In this document: positions 8,201 to 17,978 of the stretch, in pieces | Layout of the letters: each line of letters begins with the position of its first letter | Numbering within the stretch: position 1 is the first letter of the stretch | IMG/VR virus record: IMGVR_UViG_3300032282_004875 | Span: 1 to 22,312 of that record | DNA from: a virus | Length of the DNA: 22,312 nt | Strand: one strand, 5' to 3' | Made by a program: the position numbers and the translations under genes | Notes under the pieces: generated by a model | The model's input: only the letters and a program-made list of their open reading frames with translations | Database searches by the model: none | Told to the model about the DNA's origin: nothing

Positions 8201-10006
8201 GCCGTATCTGTGCCCTATTGCCAAATCATTCTGAGCCCTGCCGAATCTAGCCGCCCTTGTTTTTGCCTTACTGGTTACAACTACGCCATTTGCTGTAATA
8301 TAATCCATATCATTGTATGGCATCGAATATTCTTTAAACGTATCACTGGAACCGCTGCCAGTGACATAGAAAACCTCACTGCTTTCCTCTAATCGGTAGC
8401 CGGAACTCTGTATGATTCTTTCCTTTTCTCTTGGTCTGTATATAGCCGCTGACTTAACCCTCCCTGTTTGCACATCAACTGTTCGATCAACTTTTCTTAA
8501 TCCCAGCGCAGCAATTGCTAATGCTAATGATGCTGTAAGCTCAGATCCCAGTGCCTCCGTATCAACCAGATTCTTGGAATGCTGGAAATCAGTATAGTAT
8601 AACGGATGTTTGTATTGGGTTGTTGTTGTTATAACTACATTGGCCTCTTGTGATTTTTCAATAGTATAATTTTTATTGAATTCAACCAAGTTAGTTCCAG
8701 GTGGAAAAGGATTGACAGGAAGCGGGGGGTACTGATACTCGGTCGCAGTTTCTGTTCTTTCTACCAAAACAGGATTGGAAACAAGTCCTATCATTTGTCC
8801 GTCTTGGTACCAGGAAAAATTCATTTTTCCGGCCACAGCCCAATACGGTTCGTACACTTCTTTTATCTGTAATGTAACATTGCCCCTGTTGTCGTAAGTA
8901 TAATATGTTTTTGTTTCGCGGTAGTCTGTCCTAAAGATACCGGCAGACCCCGCTTGTCCATTGGCTGCTGCAAGCGCCGCATATCTTTCGTTAGATTCTG
9001 CAAGACAAATTCTGGTTTTCTCAAGTCTGTATACAACAGAATCGCTCAAGTCTGGTCTCTCGCCAGCGCTAGAATAAAGGACGCAAACACGAGGATCCCA
9101 ACTTTGATCCTCTCCATACTCCTGGGTAACCGATGAATAAGGGACGTATGTTCCTGTAGTTAAAACAGTCCCCTGGTCGCCGGTTACGTTAACAGTCACT
9201 GGGTCTCCAAATGACTCATTAAATGTATAGTCATTGTTGAATGCCGTCGAAGTCGGCAGTTGTTCGAAGTCTGGCTCAAGTACCAGAGTTGTATATTTGA
9301 CAAAAACAGCTTCAGCTCCAATTTCACCACTATTGATTTCGCTAATATCTATGATTCTATCTGCTGTTAAAACAGGACAACTTTTTGGCGAGGGAGATCT
9401 AAGGCTTGATGTCACTAAAGCGCTGGAGCTATTCACATATCCAAAGAAGCACTCAGATATTAAAAGGTCGGACAATATATCTACATAAGGACTCTCAAAA
9501 ACAAATTTTTCTATATAAAAAGTATTATTAAGCTCAACTGCACCACCAATATCTAATCCGGCCAGGCATTCTTTTGCAAGATCGTTCGCGTAAATGGGAG
9601 GAGGGAAATCGCTAAAAGGTGGATATTCGTAGTTATTTATACAGTTTAATTGATCTGCGGTAACGAAGTTTTTTTCTTCGTCGTCCTGTCCGGGAGGTGC
9701 TGTGGCAGCAGCTTTTAAAGTTAATGAACAACCAATTGACACCTTGGTTGTATTTCTGAATGGATCCGCAAAACTGCTTAATACTCGTAAATTTCTTGGG
9801 ATTTTTCTAGTAATGCCATTTTTTGTATATTCAATCGCAACCGATCCACCTTGAATTGGGTTTAAAATGCCATTTATTTCAACGCTGCCACTAGTGGTTA
9901 CGAGCCCCGCGCCAGAAAGGTAGCTATCACTGACTGATCCGGATATTATTTCATATTCATTGCCCGAATAGTTTAGTTTGCATATTGCACGAATGTCAAT
10001 TGTCAT
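5264..10006 (-). CDS. Tail hub/tip protein with two LamG-like domains and an L-type-lectin-like domain
   Basis: This 1580-residue protein is placed after the tape measure and distal-tail genes, where siphophages encode the tail-tip hub (Tal-like). Residues 1-665 carry no recognised enzyme motif but include a hub-like N-terminus (VRVLSSFADPF-type segment near 74-83) and a helical segment at 485-510. Residues about 690-740 are a short linker domain. Residues about 870-1095 and 1110-1335 are two homologous concanavalin/LamG-like domains. They share (F/L)WVY (near 948 and 1188), EWxHI (1015 and 1255), AVNGV/AINGV (1031 and 1271) and IDxxxxTxGxAVY (1080 and 1322). Residues about 1385-1580 resemble an L-type lectin: GADGFTVQW near 1443, WMDYDHSLQQLSLYY near 1518, and the C-terminal GFGAACGGLTDNHIIKKWIV. 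I infer glycan binding for host adsorption. TAATG coupling joins it to the upstream gene. Confidence 0.85.
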   Translation of the reverse strand: MTIDIRAICKLNYSGNEYEIISGSVSDSYLSGAGLVTTSGSVEINGILNPIQGGSVAIEYTKNGITRKIPRNLRVLSSFADPFRNTTKVSIGCSLTLKAAATAPPGQDDEEKNFVTADQLNCINNYEYPPFSDFPPPIYANDLAKECLAGLDIGGAVELNNTFYIEKFVFESPYVDILSDLLISECFFGYVNSSSALVTSSLRSPSPKSCPVLTADRIIDISEINSGEIGAEAVFVKYTTLVLEPDFEQLPTSTAFNNDYTFNESFGDPVTVNVTGDQGTVLTTGTYVPYSSVTQEYGEDQSWDPRVCVLYSSAGERPDLSDSVVYRLEKTRICLAESNERYAALAAANGQAGSAGIFRTDYRETKTYYTYDNRGNVTLQIKEVYEPYWAVAGKMNFSWYQDGQMIGLVSNPVLVERTETATEYQYPPLPVNPFPPGTNLVEFNKNYTIEKSQEANVVITTTTQYKHPLYYTDFQHSKNLVDTEALGSELTASLALAIAALGLRKVDRTVDVQTGRVKSAAIYRPREKERIIQSSGYRLEESSEVFYVTGSGSSDTFKEYSMPYNDMDYITANGVVVTSKAKTRAARFGRAQNDLAIGHRYGMNIQTVPENLPTEPFGQFAVSISGNSALYAVDGLTWTIDSSGIIASCDALFQGGVGGQFTERFFPVAPGITDIPVSPTPVDNTPSSILGSLNIGATPQIELNNAFPGATNNQAVLDENTNEFWVSDGSGNWSNIGTVLGPSISPPATVPVYNVITNLIFPVKTKNIVTFFNYDLSILSTPSPLVIKTKITVNPAVAIAIGSVTIETFDSDELGNFEIAHDTATASVTSLDPEYVGDPFNEYADYATVSVTGSPFTDPVDLAVSETNAYVVYSFEGANNSTSFVSNDPYNIVATRFGDPAEGALPVISTAQAKFGSGSGCWDGAWNDYVEFSTPNFTLGDLDFTVEFWVYIPDDDPFGDRYADPYIFNRGDNPSFFIEINTAPTVRNVLLVVGEYSGTWVNWTETDVLAWNFNEWTHICITRTENELWLAVNGVFSTQDYSTWGNDGIAPIPYTTYLTGLKHGFGNSTENNYYDLYGYIDEFRLTIGQAVYGTDNFTVPTVAFEEKPQVSLIFLFNEGAGINTVMSESPYVIEPAPVTQGTPILSSAQVLFGDSALYFDNTGVPGQENRILFTNPVHFGTDDYCIELWVYVSSDAISEYDTLIDFGHGFSIDINVDPSSYAPHAFICYHYVSQTSGNETYEGPGDNDTFGDFDEWVHIAAFRLDGNHYIAINGVVDSSYTHEELIDVYDFDTDPLGRTCGLGTWPAETNNNGNCNLSKVYIDSLKITAGSAVYSADGFDPPTGEFSTGVAPGNVKVKIPQANATVTAYAPGGTVFGGYLVNYPDFTSTTGLGLVSVASTTGGVIYLTDTTSNDVGNIWTSATNQFSQNFSAQWTFECSGGSGADGFTVQWYTANNVNGGYGGTKGRVENSNVIHAISFATFTFGGPNTVTWYNNNSQQSVVNSTLSSPGWRQNVNYWMDYDHSLQQLSLYYSTGSTKPTTASHVFSAFVFTSTSYYMGFGAACGGLTDNHIIKKWIVES

Positions 10007-10752
10007 TACAAGACTTCCCCCAACTGAATAGAAACAGTGTATACATCGGTCGGTACGCCTGACACAATCTTACGCTGTGCTGTGGCCGTAGGTGGTGTTA
10101 TCGGAAAATCGGATCCAGTCACAGGAATTGCTACAATCTGCGCTTCATACCACGCCCTGACATTGTTCCACCCATTAACATCAGTATCACCTTCGATATC
10201 TTTTATCCTATATACAACTAGCGGACCGCTAATGTAATGAGTCCCAGAAGAAGTTAGCTGCAGAGCCGGACCTTCGCCATATGCATTTATTGGCTTTTTT
10301 AAGGTCAATGTCGAAGTACCTATTGTTACCGTTCCGTAGTCAGGAAGAAGTTCATCTTCTTCCAGTGCAGCTAACTGTATTAAATCAAGTGATTGATTAG
10401 CATCAACCAATTCAAAGCTAACATCAAGCCACACGCCGGCTTGATTGGCCGTCGGGGCTACAGAAAACCAGCAATCAACGCTAGTCCACGTTTGCAGTGC
10501 TGCGCCATCCATGGAAAGCGTAACAACAGCACCAACTACACCCGTGTCCGCAGGACTATCCTCCACTATTTTAGCATCACGCCAATCATTATATATTTGC
10601 TGCAAATCTAACCAATCTGCCCCACTCATCAACCCAGTAATCGCCCACTTGCGAGCTGTTTGACCGCGCCTTACATCTTGCTCATCATAACCGAATGGCT
10701 GATCTTTCAGGTATAAATCACTGAACGTAGTACCATCAATAGTTACTGCCAT
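10006..10752 (-). CDS. Distal-tail-like protein
   Basis: This 248-residue protein starts MAVTIDGTTFSDLYLKDQPF and is coupled to the tape measure gene by a TAATG overlap and to the hub gene by another. The first half (residues 20-125) is strand-rich with several Trp residues (WAITGL, DWLDLQ, WFSVAP, GVWLDVSF), consistent with a beta-sandwich of the type found in distal tail proteins that join tube and hub. The second half (residues 140-248) has another set of strands. The sequence alone does not prove the family. Position between tape measure and hub is the main support, and I infer a distal-tail role. Confidence 0.6.
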   Translation of the reverse strand: MAVTIDGTTFSDLYLKDQPFGYDEQDVRRGQTARKWAITGLMSGADWLDLQQIYNDWRDAKIVEDSPADTGVVGAVVTLSMDGAALQTWTSVDCWFSVAPTANQAGVWLDVSFELVDANQSLDLIQLAALEEDELLPDYGTVTIGTSTLTLKKPINAYGEGPALQLTSSGTHYISGPLVVYRIKDIEGDTDVNGWNNVRAWYEAQIVAIPVTGSDFPITPPTATAQRKIVSGVPTDVYTVSIQLGEVL

Positions 10753-13700
10753 TACAGAAGCCGATTAAAGGCGTCAAGATAAGCTGCATTACCAGTATTC
10801 CTGACTTTTACATCTACGTTCCAATTTTTATCGACAAGATTATTGACGGCCTCAGCCAGCTTACCTATTTGAGCGGCTTGATGTGATTGAACCCTTCTAC
10901 TGTCTTGCTCGTTGCGACTTGAAGCAATCGACTGGGCCTTGAAATAAGCCATCAGCATTGAAGTAGTGGAATTCATTCCGCCCGCCCTTGCTATATAGCC
11001 ATTGGCACTTGTACGGCTAGCCTTCACTGAGCCACCTGCACTCTTCAGTTTATCCATGATGTGAGCAGGGATCACCGTACCGGTCGCTGGGGGGCGCCAC
11101 AGGCTGTTCTTGGGCCTATTGATGTCGCTAAGGGTGCCAGCGTTGCTCAGGAAGCCTTCCTGACCTAATTCGTTAACACGATAAGTGGTTCCAGCAGACA
11201 CCGGCCCACCAGCCCACCGGCCCTGTGTATTACTAATAGTAATCGTACCGTTAAGGTTGATATTATTTGGGATATTGTTTATCACATCTGCGAACCTTTG
11301 ACCAGCCTGAGCGGCTGTCTCGGCACTATTGGCCAGATTCTCCATGTTACCAGCAGCCGTTCCCGTATCGACAGAAACTTGATTCATGTCTTTTGCAACT
11401 GTTGGACCACCGACCCCAAAGTCGGAAGACCCAGGTTTTACATTTGGAATCGATTGGATGTTTATACCTAATCTTTTCGCTTCATCGGCAGCGCTGGAAA
11501 AGGCTTGCTTTGCTGTCTGTAAACCACCAAACCCTTCGTTTGCGCCCGCAAGTGCATCTTTTGCCGATTGAATCCCTGCTCTGTATATTTCAAGCTCGTC
11601 GGTGCTGAAGCCGGCCGCCTTGGCTTGCTCGTATTGTGCAGTTGCAGTATTTAGTTGCGCTTGGGCTATGTTAACGGTTTCCAGAGCTACAGCATAATTT
11701 GCCGCAGAAGAGGCCCAGGAATTCATTTGCGCGGCCGGACCGCCCATGGGATCACCCATGGTGAATCCCTGAGTTTCAAGTCCAGCGATTGCCGTATTAA
11801 AGTCTCCATTGGCCTTTCGAGCAGCCTCCTGAATTAGCTGCTGATTTGGTGGCTGCACCTTTGTGCCAAACACAATCTGGGCGCCGGCTCCGGCTGCAAA
11901 ATTCTGCCCAGTCTGCTGTAATTTATCTATAAATGCTTGTCGCTGATTCTCAGCAGAACTTGCGCCATCTAAGCCTTTTATGTACGAACTTAAAGGCTTA
12001 ATCGCCCCAGAGAATGCGTTACTGAGTTTCGAGGCAGACTTTTCGCCTGCTGTTCCGATATTGCTTATGACAGCAACACCTTTTACCATTTTAGCAGTTA
12101 TATTACCACCAGCCTGGCTAGCAGCATTCCCAATATTTGTTACAGAGGATGCTGCTCCGTTTGACGTTGGCGTTATATTACCTAACGCTGCTGAGCTTTG
12201 CTGGGCGCCCTTAGTCGTTGCAGCACTTGCCTTGTCTGCCGCCTGCAACCTTTTGAATTCAGCTCCAGTAACTTCTTCTACCTTCCCAGTTAAATTATCA
12301 TAATACAAAACAGCTTCTTTGGCGGGAACTGAAATCTTTTTGCCTGCACCATTTGAATACGTTGATGCAGCAGTCGATATCTTACCAATAACTTCGCCAA
12401 TTCGCTTGACTCCTTGGGCAGTCGATCCGCCAAGCTCGCCTAATTGTTTTTCTGAATTTAAAACATTGGCTACGTAATCCTGGAATGATTTTTTACCGTC
12501 GTCGAGCTTTTTCTTGTCGCCTTCGCTGAATAATTTAGCGAAACTGTCGCCGCCGACCTTCAAGTCCTTCAGTTCAATGCCAGCCAATTTGGCCAGTGCT
12601 GCCGCCGCAATGGTCATCGCGTCAGCCGCTTGCTTCATTGTATCCGCTAATTTATCCGCTTCTTTTCTGGTATCAACGAAATCCTTCTTCGACTTCAGTA
12701 ACGCATCTGCAGATGATGTATCCAGCTTTGGTGTAAAGTCAGGGAATTGTTCACGTACTTTTGCCAATGCCGCAGTAAAGTCTTGTTCTATTTGTATTGC
12801 ATTCTGACGAATCTCTTCTGGCGCAAAGAACTCAGGTTTGCCCAGTTTCAGGTCTTGTAGACCGCTACGCGCAGCATCAAGTTCTTCTTTGAACTTCCTA
12901 CCAGCTTCTATAATCTTAGCTGCACCTTCCCTGGTCGACACCAGATATTCTTGCGCTGCTTGCTTGATATACTCAGCAGCCTGGGCGGAGAATTTTGGAT
13001 TTTCGGCGGCAAGATCCCTTGCTGCCTGTACCTTGTTCAGGAATGTTTGGCTGGCAGTATTGATATCTGCTCCGATCTCGGATGCCAGTTTTTGCGATTC
13101 GCGGAATGATCCCGGATTCAGGTTGATATCAAGCTGTGCTTGGTTTAATTGATTTTGTATTTTCGTCGTCTCCAGTTTGATTTCCCATTTCGTCTTGCTG
13201 ATGAACTCCAGGATACTCTTCAGTCGGTTAACCTTATTAATATCCTGATCATAATTAGTTCGACCTAATTTTGACGTAAGATCGTAAGTCTTCGCGCTGT
13301 CTTCGAGGCCTTCAATAATATCTTTTAATTGACCAATACTGGATGTAGCCTGTTTTGCTGGATCGTAAATTCTGCCAGTTGCTTTAGCAAATGCTTTCAA
13401 CTGAGCTTCAGTTGGCGCTAATACGCCATTTAAGTTTTGTATGCCGACCTTCAATGCATATGCAGTATTATTTAAGTCATTGTACTTTGCTACCTGTGCT
13501 TGAGTTGGGGTGGGAAGTTGTAGTTTTAATTTATTTAATTCCTTTATTCTTTTGTCTAAAAGGACTATTTCTTGTATGGTTGCACGCTGACCAATTGTAT
13601 CACCCCTCGCGCCTTGAGCTGTCGCCTTGGCTTGTAATTCTGCGGATTTTTTACCGGCTGCCGCTAGTTCATTTTGAACAGCAATTGCCTTACGTATTTC

Positions 13701-16700
13701 CGCTGGCATTCCTTTCATCGCATCATTTACTCCCTTTTGATCTGTTTCCAGTCCCTTAATTTGATCACGAAGTGCCTGAACCGAATCCCGAGCTATGACG
13801 AAATTTTTAGCAATCTTAGCATCGGTGGCAGCATTAGGCGCAACACCTTTCTTTCTATCCGCATCGCGGGCGACTTGTAGATTTTTAAGCTCTTCAATTA
13901 AGGTTTTTGTTTTAGTGGTTTCGGCCTTTGCTGAATTACCCAATGCTTTTATTCTATTATTGAGCTCCCTAAGTTTCACATCAGCATCGCTACCAGCTCC
14001 AGCAATAGCAATTATTCCAGCCACTGTTGCACCAATAACTGCACCTGGAATAGCTCCTATGCCCAGGATCGTTGCCCCCAAGGCGGCACCTGCTATGGCA
14101 CCGGCTGCCAGAGCGGTACCTAACTTGAGAGCATTGCTTATAAATACCCCAATTCCTGTAGCAGCAGTGTCGAGTGCCGGTGCGAATATAGATCCCAATG
14201 TGTCGGCAACATCTTTAACAATATATGACAAACGTAGCCATGCCAATGCAAACCCAGAAATTGGCTTCTCACCTGATTGAGTAGTCCCCTTCAATTCTTT
14301 CAGTGCTGTGTCAAGTACTTTTATACGATTTGCGCTTTCCGATGTTACTTGCGCTGTGACAGCATTTGCATCATTGTAAGCCCTTGTAGCAATAGCCGTG
14401 CCAATCAAAATGATCTCAAGGGGCCCAATAGATGATAGCAGTGCCTTAGCGCCCAAAGCAGCACCAGAGAAAGCATTCCTCAGAGCTACGCCTATGCCAG
14501 ACGCTCCCGATTTAATCAGTCCAAGTCCTTTGTTGAACGAAGGAAATAGCCCATTCGTTGTTTTGATATCGCCGCTCAAAGTACGATAAGCAGAACTTAG
14601 GTCGGTGACTGTACCTCCAGCCGCGCCCTGCCGCTGGCGTAAATCAGCTAAATCACTTTCCAGTTGAGGTATCTGCTGCCTCAGATCAATGATTTCCCTG
14701 AGTTGGGCAGAGCTGCGGCGGCTAGTAGCTCCAATATCAGTCAGGCTGGCCAGCCTGCTAGAAGCAGATTTTAGCGCTTTTTCAGCATTATTTACCTGCG
14801 TTGTTAAATTAGCAAAATTAGTTTCCGCATTATTTAATGCAACTTTTGCGAAATTCAACTGGTCATTTAGCGTAGCGCCGACACGCGTAGCTCTTGATTG
14901 AGCGCTAACCAAATCAGATTCGGCTGCCGCTTGAGAAGTTAAAGCCTGAACAGCTAAGCTCCGTTCAGAATTCAGGTCGGCCAACTCCTGTTGCTGCTTT
15001 CTTAAGACTGCAGTTGAATCAATCTGCCCAGACTGAGCTGGGGCAAGCCTGAAAGATGATTGAGCCTGGATTAAGCGCCTGGTCGCTTCTATTTCTTTTT
15101 CTTTTAAAACAATCTTTTTGTCAGCGTCAGCTATGCCGGAGTTGTTGGCTATTTTTTCTGCCAACAATCTGTCCTTTGTCTGTTTTGATAGTTGCTGTTC
15201 CGCTGCGCCTTGCTTGCGAACTTGATCCAAACGAGCGGACAAGCTAGTGTCATCAGCCGCTGCCGCAGGAGCACCACCTGCACCCTGAAGTGCTCGATAT
15301 TCCAGTTGAGTTTCGCGTAACCTGCCTTGCAATTTGGTCAGACGCTTTTCTTCTTTTTCTGTAAACGAAGATACAGGCGCAGCCAGACTTGCTTGAGTTT
15401 TTGCTATTTCTGACTCAAGTCCCTTGATTTTTTGCTGCAACTGCCCAGCCTTTGCAACACTAGCGTCATCTACTATGTCCTGACCGGATACTATGGCTTG
15501 AGCCGGAAGTCCAGATATCAGATCGTCGATAACCTTTCCGGTTTTTGCAACCGAACCCTGCAGTAGTTGCGAGGCACTGCTTACATCTGTTGCAGCTATT
15601 TTCGCGCCCAGGGAAAGAATCTTGAATGCTTCATCTGGGTTGCTACCGGCAAATGCCTTTAATTCCGTCTCAATAGATCGAATATCGCGAAGGAACTGAT
15701 TGCCTCCAAAATTGGTAGCGTTAACCAGTCCGGGCCTGTTAGCTAAATCATCCGTTAAGTCATTATATTGATTTATTAATCGCTTCAGGGCGTCACTTGT
15801 GTTGTCTATATTTTTTACTGCATTTACGTCAATTGGCGTAAATACCTCGCCGCCGGCGGCCTGCTGTGCGACTTTTGGCAGATTTGCGTATTCCTTTCTG
15901 GCATCTTGCAGTAAGCCAGTCTGTTCGGTCAATTGTTGGCGCAGTATTTTAGTGGGATCATCCGATTTTTTCTTTTGAAGCGCGCTAACTTCTGACACAT
16001 ACTGGCGATACCTGGCAGTGACATTGTCGAGTGTTTTACTGGTATCAGCCTGTATGCGCTTGTTTGCGTTTTCCTCTTGCTTAACTCTGGTGTTTATGAT
16101 ATTGTTATCTGGTTTTGCGGTGTCTATTATGCTATTGGTTGCCAGTGGCGTAGTTAATCTTTGTGATAATTTTTCTATCTTACCACGATAATCGTCAACT
16201 CCAGGGCTTGCGTCCTTCCATGCCTTCTTCAGGCCTTGAATGAATTTATTTTGTACAACTAGGTTGTCGGCCAGACTTCCTTTTAAGTTACTTAATGGAT
16301 TCAGGAATCTGCCAATTATACTGAGGCCAATCAGTTCCAGGACGCCTGGGATACTTGCCAGCGCACTGATTAATGGCGTAACAGCGCTTGCAAGTTGCAG
16401 GAATCCCTCCACCAATGCCGTCAGTGCATTTAAAACACGCAGCACAGCCTCGCCAACCGAATTAAATATACTGATAATGTCCTTGGTAGCACGAATTTCT
16501 AGTATCCTGGTGACAAAGTCAGTTATAACTGCCTGGGCACGCAGGAATGTAGCAACAAGCGGCTCAGCAAACTTTGCAAACTTCTCCAGGTTGAGTTGAT
16601 TCAGGTTGGCAATATTTGCCTCAACTTGCGAAATAATGGCGCTGCCATTCTGTAGTGCATCAACAGCGGTATTTGCTGTCGGCCCAAGCTTACCGAACAG

Positions 16701-17867
16701 CAAGCTGGCTTTACTCAGTTGCGGTAAGATTTTGATTAATACATCAGTTGTAATCTTACCCTGTTTGACCAGACCTTCAAGCGAAGATATTGGCTGTTCG
16801 CCTTTTTGAGCAAGAGTTTCTAGTTCCTTGCCAAGTTCTGCTGTCTTGCCGCCAGTTGCCTTCAGAGCCTCCGCAGAAGCAAATAATGCATTAGCAAAAT
16901 CAGTCTTGAACGCAGGATCAGCTTCTGATATCTGCTGTGTTAATTCTTCAGCTTGTAACTTGCCTTTTGCAAATGCTTGAATAACACCGTTCAGCACACG
17001 TCGTGATTTGTCCGCATTTAAACCAAATGCAGCAAAACGGCTAGACAGTGATTCAACAATGCTGGATACGTCGCCCAGATTGCCCCCACTGTTAATGATA
17101 ACAGGCGATAACTGCTTGAAGCCTTCGCGGACTGTCTGGATACTTACACCAAGGCCAAGCGCTATGCTCTGGGCATCCGATAGCGCCTTTGTGGCACCAG
17201 AAGCGCCTTGCCCGATAGCCTGGAACGACAATCCAAATGACTGCAGTTCAGCTAACGCACCGGTCACAGCCTTGATCGGTGCAACTAGCTGCGTAGCAAT
17301 AATGTTTAAACTTTGGAAGATGTTTACAATATCAGAAACGCCACGACCAAGGGCAGCTATGCCACCCAGGTTAAAGCTGGCCCCGATTTTATCGAGTGCT
17401 GTACCACCAGCAGCCTCCAGGTTGCGAAGCTCCTGTTGCAAGCTTTTTACCCTTGATTCAGCAGAAAGCCATTCCGGACTTAATTTAGCACTGAAAACAA
17501 CGCTGCGATTTGTCTTGTCGATTTCTTGGTTGAATTTTGCAATTTGATCCCTAGCCGAACGGGCTTGGTTTAATTGCTGCCTTACACTGGTTACACTGCC
17601 AGGCTGGGTTCTTGTTGCATTTTTAAACGCCCTTTCATATTTATCTAGCTCAGTCCTGGCTTCTTTTACAGTTGTTGCTAGAGTCTTTGCCCCGTCCTTT
17701 GACTCCAGCCTTAATTCAACCTTTTTTGTTACAGTTCCACCCAGTGCTGCGTTAGCTGCATCGCCAGCACGTTTCGACCCGGCAATATATGCCTCAAACA
17801 GCCTCTTGAAATCATCCGCTGCAGATTGCGTATCAAACTGTACGGAAAAATCAAGATTATTGGCCAT
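10752..17867 (-). CDS. Tape measure protein
   Basis: This 2371-residue protein is the largest in the window. It sets tail length and leaves the tube at DNA injection. Residues about 205-390 match the N-terminal tape measure domain (LGVSIQTVREGFKQLSPVI, FAKGKLQAEELTQQ, ADPAFKTDFANALFASAEAL, LVKQGKITTDVL). A hydrophobic stretch lies at about 470-525. A Gly/Ala-rich membrane-like segment lies at about 1236-1292 (AAGAIAGAALGATILGIGAI), as needed for the membrane channel. Long coiled-coil regions rich in Q, K, E and A fill most of the rest. The C-terminal part has RWAGGPVSAGTTYRVNELGQ near 2216 and GTVIPAHIMDKL near 2262, a signature I know from cyanophage tape measures. No lysozyme or peptidase motif was noticed. 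ATG start at 17867; no Shine-Dalgarno sequence. The leader 17868-17918 holds no clear promoter. Confidence 0.93.
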   Translation of the reverse strand: MANNLDFSVQFDTQSAADDFKRLFEAYIAGSKRAGDAANAALGGTVTKKVELRLESKDGAKTLATTVKEARTELDKYERAFKNATRTQPGSVTSVRQQLNQARSARDQIAKFNQEIDKTNRSVVFSAKLSPEWLSAESRVKSLQQELRNLEAAGGTALDKIGASFNLGGIAALGRGVSDIVNIFQSLNIIATQLVAPIKAVTGALAELQSFGLSFQAIGQGASGATKALSDAQSIALGLGVSIQTVREGFKQLSPVIINSGGNLGDVSSIVESLSSRFAAFGLNADKSRRVLNGVIQAFAKGKLQAEELTQQISEADPAFKTDFANALFASAEALKATGGKTAELGKELETLAQKGEQPISSLEGLVKQGKITTDVLIKILPQLSKASLLFGKLGPTANTAVDALQNGSAIISQVEANIANLNQLNLEKFAKFAEPLVATFLRAQAVITDFVTRILEIRATKDIISIFNSVGEAVLRVLNALTALVEGFLQLASAVTPLISALASIPGVLELIGLSIIGRFLNPLSNLKGSLADNLVVQNKFIQGLKKAWKDASPGVDDYRGKIEKLSQRLTTPLATNSIIDTAKPDNNIINTRVKQEENANKRIQADTSKTLDNVTARYRQYVSEVSALQKKKSDDPTKILRQQLTEQTGLLQDARKEYANLPKVAQQAAGGEVFTPIDVNAVKNIDNTSDALKRLINQYNDLTDDLANRPGLVNATNFGGNQFLRDIRSIETELKAFAGSNPDEAFKILSLGAKIAATDVSSASQLLQGSVAKTGKVIDDLISGLPAQAIVSGQDIVDDASVAKAGQLQQKIKGLESEIAKTQASLAAPVSSFTEKEEKRLTKLQGRLRETQLEYRALQGAGGAPAAAADDTSLSARLDQVRKQGAAEQQLSKQTKDRLLAEKIANNSGIADADKKIVLKEKEIEATRRLIQAQSSFRLAPAQSGQIDSTAVLRKQQQELADLNSERSLAVQALTSQAAAESDLVSAQSRATRVGATLNDQLNFAKVALNNAETNFANLTTQVNNAEKALKSASSRLASLTDIGATSRRSSAQLREIIDLRQQIPQLESDLADLRQRQGAAGGTVTDLSSAYRTLSGDIKTTNGLFPSFNKGLGLIKSGASGIGVALRNAFSGAALGAKALLSSIGPLEIILIGTAIATRAYNDANAVTAQVTSESANRIKVLDTALKELKGTTQSGEKPISGFALAWLRLSYIVKDVADTLGSIFAPALDTAATGIGVFISNALKLGTALAAGAIAGAALGATILGIGAIPGAVIGATVAGIIAIAGAGSDADVKLRELNNRIKALGNSAKAETTKTKTLIEELKNLQVARDADRKKGVAPNAATDAKIAKNFVIARDSVQALRDQIKGLETDQKGVNDAMKGMPAEIRKAIAVQNELAAAGKKSAELQAKATAQGARGDTIGQRATIQEIVLLDKRIKELNKLKLQLPTPTQAQVAKYNDLNNTAYALKVGIQNLNGVLAPTEAQLKAFAKATGRIYDPAKQATSSIGQLKDIIEGLEDSAKTYDLTSKLGRTNYDQDINKVNRLKSILEFISKTKWEIKLETTKIQNQLNQAQLDINLNPGSFRESQKLASEIGADINTASQTFLNKVQAARDLAAENPKFSAQAAEYIKQAAQEYLVSTREGAAKIIEAGRKFKEELDAARSGLQDLKLGKPEFFAPEEIRQNAIQIEQDFTAALAKVREQFPDFTPKLDTSSADALLKSKKDFVDTRKEADKLADTMKQAADAMTIAAAALAKLAGIELKDLKVGGDSFAKLFSEGDKKKLDDGKKSFQDYVANVLNSEKQLGELGGSTAQGVKRIGEVIGKISTAASTYSNGAGKKISVPAKEAVLYYDNLTGKVEEVTGAEFKRLQAADKASAATTKGAQQSSAALGNITPTSNGAASSVTNIGNAASQAGGNITAKMVKGVAVISNIGTAGEKSASKLSNAFSGAIKPLSSYIKGLDGASSAENQRQAFIDKLQQTGQNFAAGAGAQIVFGTKVQPPNQQLIQEAARKANGDFNTAIAGLETQGFTMGDPMGGPAAQMNSWASSAANYAVALETVNIAQAQLNTATAQYEQAKAAGFSTDELEIYRAGIQSAKDALAGANEGFGGLQTAKQAFSSAADEAKRLGINIQSIPNVKPGSSDFGVGGPTVAKDMNQVSVDTGTAAGNMENLANSAETAAQAGQRFADVINNIPNNINLNGTITISNTQGRWAGGPVSAGTTYRVNELGQEGFLSNAGTLSDINRPKNSLWRPPATGTVIPAHIMDKLKSAGGSVKASRTSANGYIARAGGMNSTTSMLMAYFKAQSIASSRNEQDSRRVQSHQAAQIGKLAEAVNNLVDKNWNVDVKVRNTGNAAYLDAFNRLL

Positions 17868-17918
17868 TTACAGTAATCTTTAACATCATCTGGTTCTAGA
17901 ATTCCAAATACAGACCAC

Positions 17919-17944
17919 AAAAAAGGGGCCCCTGTGGGCCCCCG
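17919..17944 (-). terminator. Strong intrinsic terminator between tail tube and tape measure genes
   Basis: On the minus strand a run of G and C gives a 7-bp all-GC stem (GGGGCCC with GGGCCCC) around a 3-5 base loop. Six T residues (17924-17919) follow directly. It lies 35 bases past the tail tube stop and 51 bases before the tape measure ATG. It would lower tape measure expression relative to the tube protein, as virion stoichiometry requires. Confidence 0.93.
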
Positions 17945-17978
17945 TAAGCGCTTTCAGGCCGGTTATCAGGCGTTGGCG

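Noticed and set aside
9636-9643. T4-late-like TATAAATA on the minus strand
   Set aside because: It lies inside the hub gene, far from any start codon, and is a single 8-base match.
17868-17918. Promoter for the tape measure gene (TTGGAA and GTTAAA, 17-base spacing)
   Set aside because: The -10 part matches only three consensus bases; too weak to report as a feature.
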